This document shows positions 23,594-31,961 of a stretch of DNA of 39,230 bases, piece by piece. The stretch is taken from the NCBI GenBank assembly GCA_045630265.1, contig JAZQSV010000026.1:1-39230 (forward strand), given 5' to 3'. Below the pieces are notes generated by a model. It was given only the letters and a program-made list of their open reading frames with translations. It was not told the origin of the DNA and made no database searches. A program made the translations under genes and the position numbers. This stretch comes from UMGS1279 sp045630265 (lineage in GTDB: Bacteria; Bacillota; Clostridia; Oscillospirales; Acutalibacteraceae). Position 1 is the first letter of the stretch; each line of letters starts with the position of its first letter.

Positions 23594-26500
23594 ACTGACA
23601 TCTGACCAGAAAAATGCTGTAAATGCTCAAGGTGCCGTTATTGTTACTGCTGCTGCGGGTAGCGGTAAAACTGCCGTACTAGCAGAAAGGGTTATTGATA
23701 AAATTGCAAACAAAAATCTTTCGGCTGACCGTTTACTTATTGTTACCTTTACAAATTTAGCGGCGGTAGAAATGCAAAACCGTATCCAAAAACGCCTTTT
23801 TGTAGAGTGTGAGAAAGCTCCCGAAAATATGCATTTGCTAAAACAGCGTCTTTTAATTTCTTCGGCCGATATATGTACTATTGACTCTTTTTGCATACGT
23901 CTTTTACGCAATAATTTCAGTAGTTTAGGGCTAAACCCCGACTTTAAAATTGCCGATACAACAACTGAAGATTTAATTACTAAAAAGGTAATAGGTGATA
24001 TTTTAAAAGAGCATTATGAAAAGGGCGAACCGGAGTTTTTTGAGTTTTTGCGTTCAACTGATTCTATTTACAGTGATGCAAACGCGGTGGCACTGGTTAC
24101 GTCGCTATATGACAAGGTTATGACATTGCCTTTCTACAAGGAAATGCTTGACAAAATGCTTTGTGACTACAATCCCGAAAACATTTTTGAATCTCGTTGG
24201 TATAAATACATTATTTTAAAGGTGATTTCTAGGTTTTCTGAGTTAATAGGTATTTTGGATTCAAAGGTTGAAATTTTAAAGGGGGATGATATTGCTTATG
24301 CGGAACTTTGGCCTTGTTTTGTTAGCTTTAAGACATATTTTTTGAATATTATTAATGCGGCAAATGAGGGCAATTTTGAAGCTCTGAGATCGACACTTAT
24401 TAATCCACCAGAAAAGCCATCCTTCAGAAAAAAGTTTGACGAGGTTATAAAGGGACAAATTAAGGCAGTATTTGAAATTATTGCTGCTGCCTTGAAAGAT
24501 TTTATTCCGATTTTTACCCCAACCTCTGAGGAACTTAAAAGGGAGATTAGCCTTTGCGAAAAATTTGCCACGGTGGTTGTAAATCTTTGCAAGGAGTTTG
24601 ACGAGCGCTATTTTGAAGAGCTTACCAAAAGGGGATATATTACCTTTGCAATTTCAGAACAACTTGCCTTTAATTTACTTTGTGAAAATAAAAACGGTGA
24701 TTTTGCGCCAACCGAATTTTCTAAGGAAATTGTTAATTTATACGACGAGGTTATGGTTGATGAATATCAGGACGTAAACTTTTTGCAAAACGCACTTTTT
24801 TATATTTTGTCTGATATGGGCAAAAAGCTTTTCTCGGTTGGTGATGCAAAGCAAAGCATATACGGCTTTAGAAATGCAAATCCCGAATTTTTTATAAGAA
24901 AAAGCGAAAGTGCTGAAAACTTTAGGGAAGATTTAGAGGATGATATTCTAAAGCGCGTAGTTTTATCTGCCAATTTCAGAAGCCGTAAGGGAGTTTGCAG
25001 TTTTGTTAACGGCTTTTTCTCTCTTGCCATGTCCGAAAAATTCGGCGGTATGAAATACGACGAGAACGAGCGCCTTAATGCAAGCGCAGAGTTTTTGCCA
25101 AACGGTGAGGAAGAGGTTGAAATTCACCTTTTGGACTCGGCCGATGATGGCCCCGAGAGGGTTGCAAATTATATTCAATCAGCTATTAGTAAACCGCTTA
25201 TGGTTCAGGGTAAAGATGAGCAAGGCAATCCCGCTTTGCGTCCTGTAAACTATGGAGATTTTGCGGTACTGTTCAGGGCTTCTACCAAGTTTTCACAGTA
25301 TTACAATACTTTTTTGAAATATGGAATTCCCGTTTCGATTTCAGATGGCAATTTCTTTGAAACAACCGAAATTAAGTGCATTATCTCCTTTTTAACTGCA
25401 ATAAATTCTCCCATGAATGATACGGCAATGCTAAGCGTTTTACTTTCTCCCGTTTTCGGTTTTACTGTAGACGATATAGCGAAGTTAAAGCTAAATAATA
25501 AAAAAGAGCGTCTTTATAAACTTATAAATTTATATGGTGGAGAAAAATTCAAAGAATTTTTAGATGTCTTTAATCTTTACAGAAAAAAGGCAGCTCTACT
25601 TACTGTAGCGGATTTAATAAGTTTTATTTTAGAGCATAGTAACCTTAAAAACTATTTTTCTGCCCATCTTGAAGGTGAAAGACGTTTTAATAATCTTCTG
25701 TATTTTGAAGAGCTGGGAGCTAATTTTACTTCGGATAATGGCGGGGATTTATCTGATTTTTTAAGGCATATTAAGTATTTATCTGAAAAAGGGGAGATAA
25801 AATCCAGCGCTACTGCGGGAGATGATAGCGTTAAATTTCTTACAATGCACAAATCAAAGGGCCTCCAATTCCCGGTTGTTTTGGTGGCCGAGCTTGCCTC
25901 TGCTTTTAGTTCCAAAAGCGTAAACGAGGATTTGGCAGTTGATGAAAATTTAGGACTAGCATTCAACCGTTTAGACGATGATGAGGCAATTAAATATGTA
26001 TCAACCCCTAAAAAAATAATAAATATGCATATTTCCCAAAAGGCGAAGGAAGAAGAACTGCGACTTCTTTACGTTGTTATGACAAGGGCTAAGGAAAAAC
26101 TGGTTATATTTCTTCCCTTTGGTGGCAAAAGCTCGCCATTTACGGTGGCAGCAGATAAAATACGCTGTTTCGCCGAAAACGGGGGTATATCGACATCAGC
26201 GTTTTTGGAATGTAAAAATGCGGGAGCTTGGGTGGCAATGTATGCGCTAATGCTACCATCTTTTAAGTTCTTAAGGGAGGAACTTGGCATTACAGACGAC
26301 CTTATTCCGCTAAGCGTCAGGGAAGAAAAGGTTAATGCCAAATGCGTTTTGCCCGATAATGAGGTCGGCGTTATTAGCGCGGTTGAAACTGAAGAAAATT
26401 CCAAAAATGATTTAAAGTTAAGTCTTGAAAAATTAAGGGAAATTTTTGAGTACAAATACCCCTATGAGGAGCTTCGTACCATACAGGCAAAAACTTCGGT

Positions 26501-27089
26501 TTCCGCTCTTTTAAAGGAAAGGGCGGACGCTGACTACTTTACTGCCTCGCGTCCTGCGTTTATGTCGGATAAGGGACTGAGTCCTACTGAACGTGGTACA
26601 GCGTTACACAAATTTATGCAGTATGCCGACTTTAAAAAGCTGGAAGCTTCGGCAACCGCTGAGATTGAAAGACTGTATGAATTTGAATTTTTGAGCAGGG
26701 CAGAGGCCGACAGTATTGACCCTAATAAGATAACAGATTTTGCTGGTACTGATATTTTTAAAAGAATAGTTTCTTCTAGGAAAATCCTTCGTGAGCAAAG
26801 GTTTTTATTAAACCTCAAAAGCGGTGAGCTTTATAACGGCCTTGATGATGCAGTAAAGGATGAAGAGGTTATTATTCAGGGTGCTATTGACTGTATGTTC
26901 TTCGAGGAGGATGGTATTGTTTTAATCGATTTTAAAACAGACCGCACAAATGATGAAAAGGTTTTAATTGAAAACTATAAAGAACAGCTTAGAATTTATA
27001 GTATAGCCGCCGAGAAAATGTTTGGCCAAAGGGTAAAGGAACGCTATATTTACTCAGTAAATATGGGTAAGTGGATTAAAATTCCTTGA
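23583..27089 (+). CDS. addA: ATP-dependent helicase/nuclease subunit A
   Basis: AddA is the motor helicase and second nuclease of AddAB. The 1168-residue product is a UvrD-type superfamily 1 helicase: TSDQKNAVNAQGAV (Q motif) at residue 6, Walker A AAAGSGKT (23-30), FTNLAAVEM, VDEYQDVNFLQ near 391, GDAKQSIYGFRNANP near 420, TMHKSKGLQFPVV near 757, and LLYVVMTRAKEKL near 827. The C-terminal RecB-type nuclease has GTALHKFM near 1006, GAIDCMF and the catalytic IDFKTDR near 1116. The ATG at 23583 lies inside the end of addB with GAAGGAGG in front, so the subunits are translationally coupled and made in equal amounts. A terminator follows. Confidence 0.97.
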   Translation: MYDKLTSDQKNAVNAQGAVIVTAAAGSGKTAVLAERVIDKIANKNLSADRLLIVTFTNLAAVEMQNRIQKRLFVECEKAPENMHLLKQRLLISSADICTIDSFCIRLLRNNFSSLGLNPDFKIADTTTEDLITKKVIGDILKEHYEKGEPEFFEFLRSTDSIYSDANAVALVTSLYDKVMTLPFYKEMLDKMLCDYNPENIFESRWYKYIILKVISRFSELIGILDSKVEILKGDDIAYAELWPCFVSFKTYFLNIINAANEGNFEALRSTLINPPEKPSFRKKFDEVIKGQIKAVFEIIAAALKDFIPIFTPTSEELKREISLCEKFATVVVNLCKEFDERYFEELTKRGYITFAISEQLAFNLLCENKNGDFAPTEFSKEIVNLYDEVMVDEYQDVNFLQNALFYILSDMGKKLFSVGDAKQSIYGFRNANPEFFIRKSESAENFREDLEDDILKRVVLSANFRSRKGVCSFVNGFFSLAMSEKFGGMKYDENERLNASAEFLPNGEEEVEIHLLDSADDGPERVANYIQSAISKPLMVQGKDEQGNPALRPVNYGDFAVLFRASTKFSQYYNTFLKYGIPVSISDGNFFETTEIKCIISFLTAINSPMNDTAMLSVLLSPVFGFTVDDIAKLKLNNKKERLYKLINLYGGEKFKEFLDVFNLYRKKAALLTVADLISFILEHSNLKNYFSAHLEGERRFNNLLYFEELGANFTSDNGGDLSDFLRHIKYLSEKGEIKSSATAGDDSVKFLTMHKSKGLQFPVVLVAELASAFSSKSVNEDLAVDENLGLAFNRLDDDEAIKYVSTPKKIINMHISQKAKEEELRLLYVVMTRAKEKLVIFLPFGGKSSPFTVAADKIRCFAENGGISTSAFLECKNAGAWVAMYALMLPSFKFLREELGITDDLIPLSVREEKVNAKCVLPDNEVGVISAVETEENSKNDLKLSLEKLREIFEYKYPYEELRTIQAKTSVSALLKERADADYFTASRPAFMSDKGLSPTERGTALHKFMQYADFKKLEASATAEIERLYEFEFLSRAEADSIDPNKITDFAGTDIFKRIVSSRKILREQRFLLNLKSGELYNGLDDAVKDEEVIIQGAIDCMFFEEDGIVLIDFKTDRTNDEKVLIENYKEQLRIYSIAAEKMFGQRVKERYIYSVNMGKWIKIP

Positions 27090-27117
27090 TGTTAGAATTT
27101 CTTTTATCCAATTAAAT

Positions 27118-27170
27118 AAACACGCTAAATTGTAAGACCATTTGTGGCTATCAATTTAGCGTGTTTTTTT
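27118..27170. terminator. Bidirectional terminator between addA and the FAD/Rieske gene
   Basis: Perfect 15-bp stem 27118-27132 / 27152-27166 with a 19-base loop, followed by T's on plus. In the other direction the AAA side and the AT-rich run at 27110-27120 provide the tail. Confidence 0.87.
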
Positions 27171-28464
27171 AGTAAAATAGTTTATCGTTTGCGGGATTTT
27201 CCAAATTATCTCCATCATCGCTAAATCGGGAACCGTGACATGGACAGTCCCAACTGTGCTCATATTTGTTCCATTTCAGCGCGCACCCAAGGTGTGGGCA
27301 ACGTCTGGCGCTTGGTGTAATAAGCCCTAAAACCGACTCAAAGGCATTTGAAAAAAGGTCGGTACGCAGTATGCTTCTTGATGGTGTAAAAATAGGAGCA
27401 TACTCATTATCTTTTTCCATTATCATATCGGTTATAATTTCAGCAGCCACCATAGAACTTGTCATACCCCACTTGTTGAATCCGGTGGCGGTAAAAAGTC
27501 TTTTTTTCTTTTTGCTGTACCTTCCAATGTAGGGGATAGAGTCAAGACTCATACAGTCCTGTGCCGACTGAATTAGTTTGATTTTTGAATTTGGGTAGTA
27601 GAATTTTGCGAGATTTTTAAGTTTTTCTACACTATCCATACATTTTCCCGGCCTGTGAGAACCACCACCAAATAGCAGAAAATCCTTATAATTTCTAAGA
27701 GAAAGTCCCTCTTCATTTTGGTCCATATACATTCCGTTTAAGTTTGGCGCATTTTCTAAAACTACAACGTGCGAACGGCTTTGGTGAAGCTTTAAGAAAT
27801 AACCACCGTGCTTGTTTATAAAGGGGAAATGTGTTGCAATTATCGTGTTTTCGGCGGTGATTTCTCCACCCTCAAAAACAAATTTTCCGTCCTTATAGTC
27901 GTTTATTTTTGTGTTTTCATAAATGTTAAGATTTTTGCTGATTTCTGCTAAAAATTTAAGTGGATTAAACTGTGCTTGATGCTCAAACTCGATGGCCCCA
28001 ACACTGAAAAAAGGAAGCTCCGTTTCACCTTTAAACTTGGCAGGGTAGCCCATTCTAATTAAAGCGCCCATTTCATCCTCAAGACTAGTTTTATTATCTA
28101 CTGAATATAGAAAGGAGCTTTTTTTCTCAAAATCGCAATCAATTTCCTTTGCTAAGCTTTTATATTTATCTATTGCTTCATTGTTGGCTTTTAAATACAT
28201 TTTTGCGTATTCTAAGCCAAATCTCTTAACCATTTTGTTGTATATCAGACCGTGCTGTGATGTGATTTTTGCGGTTGTGTTTTTGGTTGTGCCGTTACAA
28301 ATATTTTCTGCCTCTACTAAAATATAATTGACACATTTTTGATGCAGCTTGTAAGCACATAAAATTCCAAATATACCACCGCCTATTATTAGCACGTCTG
28401 TTTTTACATTACCTTCAAGTGGTTTGAATTTTGGCATATTAACATTTTCTTCCCAAATAGACAT
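27169..28464 (-). CDS. FAD-dependent oxidoreductase with C-terminal Rieske domain
   Basis: The 431-residue product fuses a D-amino-acid-oxidase-type FAD domain to a Rieske 2Fe-2S domain. The FAD loop is VLIIGGGIFGILCAYKL near residue 25. Further FAD-family parts are the GTTKNTTAKITSQHG stretch near residue 58 and TATGFNKWGMTSSMVAAE near residue 320. The Rieske ligands are C389 and H391 (CPH) and C407 and H410 (CPCH), with the expected spacing of 15 residues between pairs. The protein ends shortly after the Rieske fold, with the GDNLENPA turn intact. The substrate is unknown. The group is often annotated as a glycine/D-amino acid oxidase-like or Rieske protein. GGAGGAG precedes the ATG. I see no convincing promoter in the 109-base gap to the antiporter gene. 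Confidence 0.88.
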   Translation of the reverse strand: MSIWEENVNMPKFKPLEGNVKTDVLIIGGGIFGILCAYKLHQKCVNYILVEAENICNGTTKNTTAKITSQHGLIYNKMVKRFGLEYAKMYLKANNEAIDKYKSLAKEIDCDFEKKSSFLYSVDNKTSLEDEMGALIRMGYPAKFKGETELPFFSVGAIEFEHQAQFNPLKFLAEISKNLNIYENTKINDYKDGKFVFEGGEITAENTIIATHFPFINKHGGYFLKLHQSRSHVVVLENAPNLNGMYMDQNEEGLSLRNYKDFLLFGGGSHRPGKCMDSVEKLKNLAKFYYPNSKIKLIQSAQDCMSLDSIPYIGRYSKKKKRLFTATGFNKWGMTSSMVAAEIITDMIMEKDNEYAPIFTPSRSILRTDLFSNAFESVLGLITPSARRCPHLGCALKWNKYEHSWDCPCHGSRFSDDGDNLENPANDKLFY

Positions 28465-28515
28465 ATTTTTCTCCTCCGTTTTAAAATATAATTCCCTAAA
28501 AAACGCACAATATAA

Positions 28516-28544
28516 AAACTCCTCCCAAACAATAGGAGGAGTTT
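28516..28544 (-). terminator. Terminator downstream of the cation antiporter gene
   Basis: Perfect 10-bp stem AAACTCCTCC (28516-28525) / GGAGGAGTTT (28535-28544) with a 9-base loop. Read leftwards it is followed by TTTTATATT. The flank at 28545-28569 is only an A/T palindrome. If leaky, it would let some transcript reach the FAD/Rieske gene. Confidence 0.7.
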
Positions 28545-28573
28545 AAAAAAATATTTTTTTAAAAAATATGCCG

Positions 28574-29620
28574 CTAAATTACAAACTGAATTGTTAGGAA
28601 TCCTGCGTAAATAAGAAGTAGAAGTATGCCTTGCCATCTAGAGAGCTTTTGCTTTATAAGTGTAGGAACTGTTAATATAAGCATTACTAAAATCATAATT
28701 GGCACGTCGAAAACAAGTGAAGAGTTTATGCCGCTGAAATATGAAGAAACAGGAAGTTCAAAAGGATTAATTGTTACAGCAACGCCGCTTACAAGTACCA
28801 AATTGAATAGGTTGGCACCTATAATATTTCCGAGAGAAAGAGAACCGTGACCTTTAATTAGCGAGGTTATGGCTGTTACAAGCTCCGGAAGAGAGGTACC
28901 AAGCGCAACGATAGTGAGCCCTATAACCTTTTCAGAAACGCCAAATTCTTTCGCAATAATTATTGCATTATCAACAAGCAAATCGGCACCAACTGCAATT
29001 ACTGCGGCGCCAAGCACCAATAGAATAATATCTTTAAGCAAGCTGTCTTTAGTGCCGCTATTTTTTGATTCAACAAAGTGGTCCTCGCCGCTTTGTGCTT
29101 CAAGCTCTTCTTCTGGGATAAGGGGACCGTGTTTTTCTTCAAAGGCCACAAGCTGCGGAGAGGCGGCGGTAGATTTCATTCTTACAACAGTAAGTACCAT
29201 ATAAGTTACAAATAGCGCCAATAATAAAATACCAGTTAAACGTGAAAAATAGCCGAAAAAGTAGGAAATTACAGTATAAAAAGCTGCAGCAATGAAAAAG
29301 AAAATAACGGGAAGGACTAAACTCTTTCTTGCGGCCTTACCCGGCTTTATTGCTATTGTAATTGCGGCTATAAGTGCGGTGTTACAAATTATTGAGCCAA
29401 TTGCATTACCATAGGCAATAGAACCGCTGCCAGAGGCAGCCGCACCTGCCGAAACCATAACCTCGGGGAGGGTAGTTCCTATAGATACAACGGTTGCACC
29501 TATAAGTATTTCAGGTAGGTGGAATCTACGCGCTATGCCCGAAGCACCATCGACGAACCAGTCGCCACCCTTAATAAGTAAAGCAAATCCAAGTAACAGT
29601 AATAATATTGGGATTAACAT
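28574..29620 (-). CDS. Calcium/sodium antiporter (CaCA family, YrbG-like)
   Basis: This protein belongs to the K+-independent Na+/Ca2+ exchanger family, ten-helix inner-membrane antiporters that expel calcium. The 348-residue product has two inverted alpha repeats carrying the ion site: GATVVSIGTTLPEVMVS followed by GNAIGSIICNTALI in the first half, and GLTIVALGTSLPELVTA followed by GNIIGANLFNLVLV in the second. Between them is a charged loop of about 40 residues (LVAFEEKHGPLIPEEELEAQSGED), which is the cytosolic linker. AGGAGC precedes the ATG. The ion specificity is assigned by family only. It has its own promoter and a terminator. Confidence 0.92.
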   Translation of the reverse strand: MLIPILLLLLGFALLIKGGDWFVDGASGIARRFHLPEILIGATVVSIGTTLPEVMVSAGAAASGSGSIAYGNAIGSIICNTALIAAITIAIKPGKAARKSLVLPVIFFFIAAAFYTVISYFFGYFSRLTGILLLALFVTYMVLTVVRMKSTAASPQLVAFEEKHGPLIPEEELEAQSGEDHFVESKNSGTKDSLLKDIILLVLGAAVIAVGADLLVDNAIIIAKEFGVSEKVIGLTIVALGTSLPELVTAITSLIKGHGSLSLGNIIGANLFNLVLVSGVAVTINPFELPVSSYFSGINSSLVFDVPIMILVMLILTVPTLIKQKLSRWQGILLLLIYAGFLTIQFVI

Positions 29621-29655
29621 TTTTAGCTCCTAAGTTTCAAACGATATTTTTGTAA

Positions 29656-29684
29656 ATTATAACATAATTTTAGCCATAAATCAA
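29656..29684 (-). promoter_or_regulatory. Promoter of the cation antiporter gene
   Basis: Minus-strand TTGATT (29684-29679), 17 bases, then TATAAT (29661-29656) with a TGT extended -10. Confidence 0.65.
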
Positions 29685-29704
29685 TATTTATGTCAGACCT
29701 AAAT

Positions 29705-29740
29705 ATTTAAAAATCCCCGCACTTTTATGCGAGGATTTTT
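29705..29740 (-). terminator. Terminator of ssrA
   Basis: The stem 29709-29720 / 29729-29740 has one C-A mismatch and an 8-base loop. It begins right after the CCA end of the tmRNA and is followed on the minus strand by TTTTT. Confidence 0.85.
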
Positions 29741-30084
29741 TGGTGGAGGCGAGGGGAGTTGAACCCCTGTCCAAAAACCTTTCCATATAGCTTTCTCCGG
29801 GTGCAGTTACTTAAAAGATTTCCCAAACTGCGGTTTTAAGTAACAAAAGCCGTAATTTGGTATCCCTAAATACATATTAAAGGCAAGGGAGAGCCAGTAA
29901 TACGTTCACCGCTAATCGACGCTCTTCCAAGGTCGCGGTCCCCCAAGGTCGAACGGCAGCCTAATTAGGCTGCAAAGGCAACAGTATTGTTGTCGTTTAA
30001 TTTTAGTTTACGGATTTTAAAGTGTGTCCGCACCACTACCCGCTTACCATACTTCTTGGTCCCTGTCGAAGCCGTTACGCCCCC
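29741..30084 (-). ncRNA. ssrA: Transfer-messenger RNA (tmRNA)
   Basis: tmRNA frees ribosomes stuck on broken mRNAs and tags the unfinished protein for proteolysis, together with SmpB. The 344-base RNA starts GGGGGCGTAACGGCTTCGAC at 30084 and ends with the tRNA-like arm GGTTCAACTCC and CGCCTCCACCA at 29741, so CCA is encoded. The ends pair as a 7-bp acceptor stem with one G-U. The tag frame reads AAC GAC AAC AAT ACT GTT GCC TTT GCA GCC TAA (29997-29965), giving NDNNTVAFAA. The codon at the usual resume position is UUA (30000-29998) where GCA or a similar codon is common. Pseudoknot-like inverted repeats follow. The RNA lies two genes downstream of smpB. Confidence 0.96.
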
Positions 30085-30090
30085 ATATAT

Positions 30091-30108
30091 TACCTGCAAA
30101 AGCAGGTA
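30091..30108 (-). other. Perfect hairpin in the ssrA precursor region
   Basis: TACCTGC and GCAGGTA (7 bp) flank a 4-base loop between the esterase stop and the tmRNA 5' end. It has no T run after it on the minus strand (AATATAT follows), so it is not a standard terminator. It may guide processing of a longer smpB-esterase-ssrA transcript (inference). Confidence 0.6.
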
Positions 30109-30115
30109 TGTAATA

Positions 30116-30958
30116 TTAAAGATTTTTGAGCCAATGTATTGTTTGTTTCACCCAAATGCTATAATGCTCAAATTCCTTTTTATGAAATGATTCTGAGTCG
30201 GCGGAAGTATCACAAATAGAAAGAGCGTGGGGACCCTTTGGGAAAATGTGAAGCTCGGTATTTATTCTTTTTTCTGTCAAGGCACTGGCCATGAGCAGTG
30301 AGTTTTCCACCGGAACACCTTGGTCCTCAAAGGTATGCCATATAAAGGCGGGAGGTGTATCTACGCTAACTTGTTTTTCAGCAGAAATAAGCTCCAAAAG
30401 CTCAGGGTCGGATTTTTTGTCTCCCAAAATATTATCAATAGTTGGTGAATGTGTCTTTTCACCACTTGTAATTACCGGATAGCAAAGAACCATACCGTTT
30501 GGCTTATTCTCTTCCTTTGTAAAGCCAAAATAATCCCTTACAAAATCCCTATTCCAAAGTGTGCAGTATGTTGCAGTAAGGTGACCGCCGGCTGAAAAGC
30601 CCAATACGGCAATTCTTTCGGTATCAACGTTCCACTCCTCGGCTTTTTCTCTTATAATTGATATTGCCAAAGCAAGCTCCATAATCTGTGCGGGAAAACG
30701 TACAGGAGAAACGCTGTAGCGTAGCACCGCCGCATTACAGTCCTCGGCCAAAAATTTAAGTGCAACCGGCTCTGCCTCGCGGTCTGTAGTGAATTCGTAT
30801 CCGCCGCCCGGACAAATAATAACTGTAGGTCTCTTTCTGTCAATTTCAATTTCGTTAGAATTTGAAGGTAAATATAGCGAAAGAGACGGCTTTTTTTCGG
30901 GAGTCACAGTACCAATTTTTTTATAATCAATATCGAGCTCTAAAACTTTGTAAAACAT
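30116..30958 (-). CDS. Alpha/beta hydrolase, acetylesterase-like
   Basis: The 280-residue product is an alpha/beta hydrolase of the esterase/lipase (Aes, BD-FAE, xylan-acetylesterase-like) type. The oxyanion-hole loop is VIICPGGGYEFTTDRE near residue 47, the nucleophile serine lies in VLGFSAGGHLTATY near residue 120, the acid is probably the Asp in FEDQGVPVENSL near residue 214, and the histidine is in PKGPHALS near residue 243. There is no signal peptide, so it acts in the cytosol, possibly removing acetyl groups from imported oligosaccharides. The start overlaps the regulatory signals of smpB: AGGTGA contains the smpB stop, leaving 4 bases between genes. The placement between smpB and ssrA is unusual. 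The substrate is not predictable here. Confidence 0.88.
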   Translation of the reverse strand: MFYKVLELDIDYKKIGTVTPEKKPSLSLYLPSNSNEIEIDRKRPTVIICPGGGYEFTTDREAEPVALKFLAEDCNAAVLRYSVSPVRFPAQIMELALAISIIREKAEEWNVDTERIAVLGFSAGGHLTATYCTLWNRDFVRDYFGFTKEENKPNGMVLCYPVITSGEKTHSPTIDNILGDKKSDPELLELISAEKQVSVDTPPAFIWHTFEDQGVPVENSLLMASALTEKRINTELHIFPKGPHALSICDTSADSESFHKKEFEHYSIWVKQTIHWLKNL

Positions 30959-30962
30959 AAAA

Positions 30963-31421
30963 TCACCTGTTTTGTTCCTTTAAAGTTCTCTCAATTTCTC
31001 TATTTGCGGTTTTGTTTGCAATATCGGCACGCTTGTCGTAAAGTTTTTTACCCTTACAAATGCCAAGCTGTACCTTAACCTTAGAGCCCTTAAAATAAAG
31101 GGAGAGGGGAATAAGGGTAATACCTTGCTGTTTGAGCATACCGAAAATACGCAGTATTTCACGTTTGTGTAGCAAAAGCTTTCTAACCCTTAGTGGGTCT
31201 TTGTTAAAAATATTGCCCTTATCATAGGGGGAAATATGCATACCTTTAACCCACATCTCACCATTGTCAACGTCGCACCAAGCGTCTTTTAAATTAACAC
31301 CGCCAGCACGAATTGATTTGACTTCGGTACCGCAGAGTTCAATACCGGCTTCTAAGCTTTCAAGCACAAAATAGTCGTGAAACGCTTTTTTATTATTTGC
31401 AATGGTTTTTGTATTTTCCAC
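30963..31421 (-). CDS. smpB: SsrA-binding protein SmpB
   Basis: SmpB binds the tRNA-like end of tmRNA, brings it to stalled ribosomes and lets its C-terminal tail enter the empty mRNA channel. The 152-residue product shows the family core: IANNKKAFHDYFVLESLEAGIELCGTEVKSIRAGGVNLKD, followed by HISPYDKGNIFNKDPLRVRKLLLHKREI and the basic tail GKKLYDKR...ANREIERTLKEQNR. The start is GTG at 31421, with AAAGGAGT about 9 bases upstream. It has a strong promoter and heads the smpB-esterase-ssrA stretch, so both parts of the rescue system may share a transcript. Confidence 0.97.
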   Translation of the reverse strand: MENTKTIANNKKAFHDYFVLESLEAGIELCGTEVKSIRAGGVNLKDAWCDVDNGEMWVKGMHISPYDKGNIFNKDPLRVRKLLLHKREILRIFGMLKQQGITLIPLSLYFKGSKVKVQLGICKGKKLYDKRADIANKTANREIERTLKEQNR

Positions 31422-31465
31422 CGGTAATTACTCCTTTCCCGAAAATTTCAGAAATTGCGCTAGAT

Positions 31466-31495
31466 ATTATAACACAAATATTGCTGTGGAGTCAA
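31466..31495 (-). promoter_or_regulatory. Promoter of smpB
   Basis: Minus-strand TTGACT (31495-31490) and TATAAT (31471-31466) are 18 bases apart, with a TGT extended -10. Confidence 0.75.
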
Positions 31496-31578
31496 GTTAA
31501 TAGGGAGTACTAGATTTGACTTATTTTGGCGATAAATGAAAAAATTTCAAAAATTTTGGAATTTTTTGCATTTTTCTA

Positions 31579-31607
31579 TTGACAAAAATATTCACAAGAG
31601 ATATAAT
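31579..31607 (+). promoter_or_regulatory. Full-consensus promoter of the small DUF6514-like gene
   Basis: TTGACA (31579-31584), exactly 17 bases, then TATAAT (31602-31607). This matches the sigma-A consensus at all 12 positions. Confidence 0.85.
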
Positions 31608-31664
31608 AAACACACGATGTGAATATTTTTGGAAGCAAAAACCTTTAAAATGGCGGTGTTTTAT

Positions 31665-31877
31665 ATGTACAGTGTAATTGAATCAGAAGTTGTTATTGAG
31701 GGTGAAAAGCATAAGACCTATGGCCTTAAAAATGAACAGGATTTTGTTTTAAAGGACATCTCAACTGATTTTAACGAGGTGTACGAGCTTTCAAAATTAC
31801 TGACTAAAGAAGAAGTAGAAGAAAAATACGTGGTTGACTACGTGGAAGAGTTTTTATCAGGCGGTTTTGACCTCTGA
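31665..31877 (+). CDS. Small conserved protein, DUF6514-like
   Basis: The 70-residue product (MYSVIESEVVIEG to FLSGGFDL) resembles short Clostridia proteins of the DUF6514 type in its layout: an N-terminal strand pair with YGLKN, then ISTDFNEVYELSKLL and a closing VVDYVEEFL helix. That match is from memory of the pattern and is moderate. The start is uncertain: ATG at 31665 has GGCGGTG at good spacing, whereas the in-frame ATG at 31650 and TTG at 31629 have no ribosome site. The protein is acidic and has no cysteine, signal or membrane segment. The gene is a single unit with a perfect promoter and a strong terminator, so it should be well expressed. Its function is unknown. Confidence 0.7.
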   Translation: MYSVIESEVVIEGEKHKTYGLKNEQDFVLKDISTDFNEVYELSKLLTKEEVEEKYVVDYVEEFLSGGFDL

Positions 31878-31891
31878 TTTGGTTTAATTGC

Positions 31892-31937
31892 AAAAAACCT
31901 GCAGTGCATAAAAGTACTGCGGGTTTTTTGTTTTTTT
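31892..31937 (+). terminator. Terminator of the small DUF6514-like gene
   Basis: 14-bp stem 31892-31905 / 31916-31929 (one G-T pair) with a 10-base loop, followed by TTTTTTT after one G. It separates this gene from alaS. Confidence 0.9.
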
Positions 31938-31961
31938 AAGAGGTAGAAAGGCCTTAAACTA

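Noticed and set aside
28545..28569. AT-rich palindrome as a replication or attachment site
   Set aside because: It is only runs of A and T next to a terminator. No DnaA boxes, integrase gene or duplicated core are seen.
29741..29790. Separate tRNA gene at the GGTTCAACTCC arm
   Set aside because: The arm and acceptor belong to the tmRNA. There is no anticodon arm within tRNA distance, and the 5' partner is at 30084.
29987..30190. Plus-strand ORF of 67 codons across ssrA
   Set aside because: It overlaps the tmRNA and the end of the esterase gene on the other strand, has no ribosome site and no recognisable protein.
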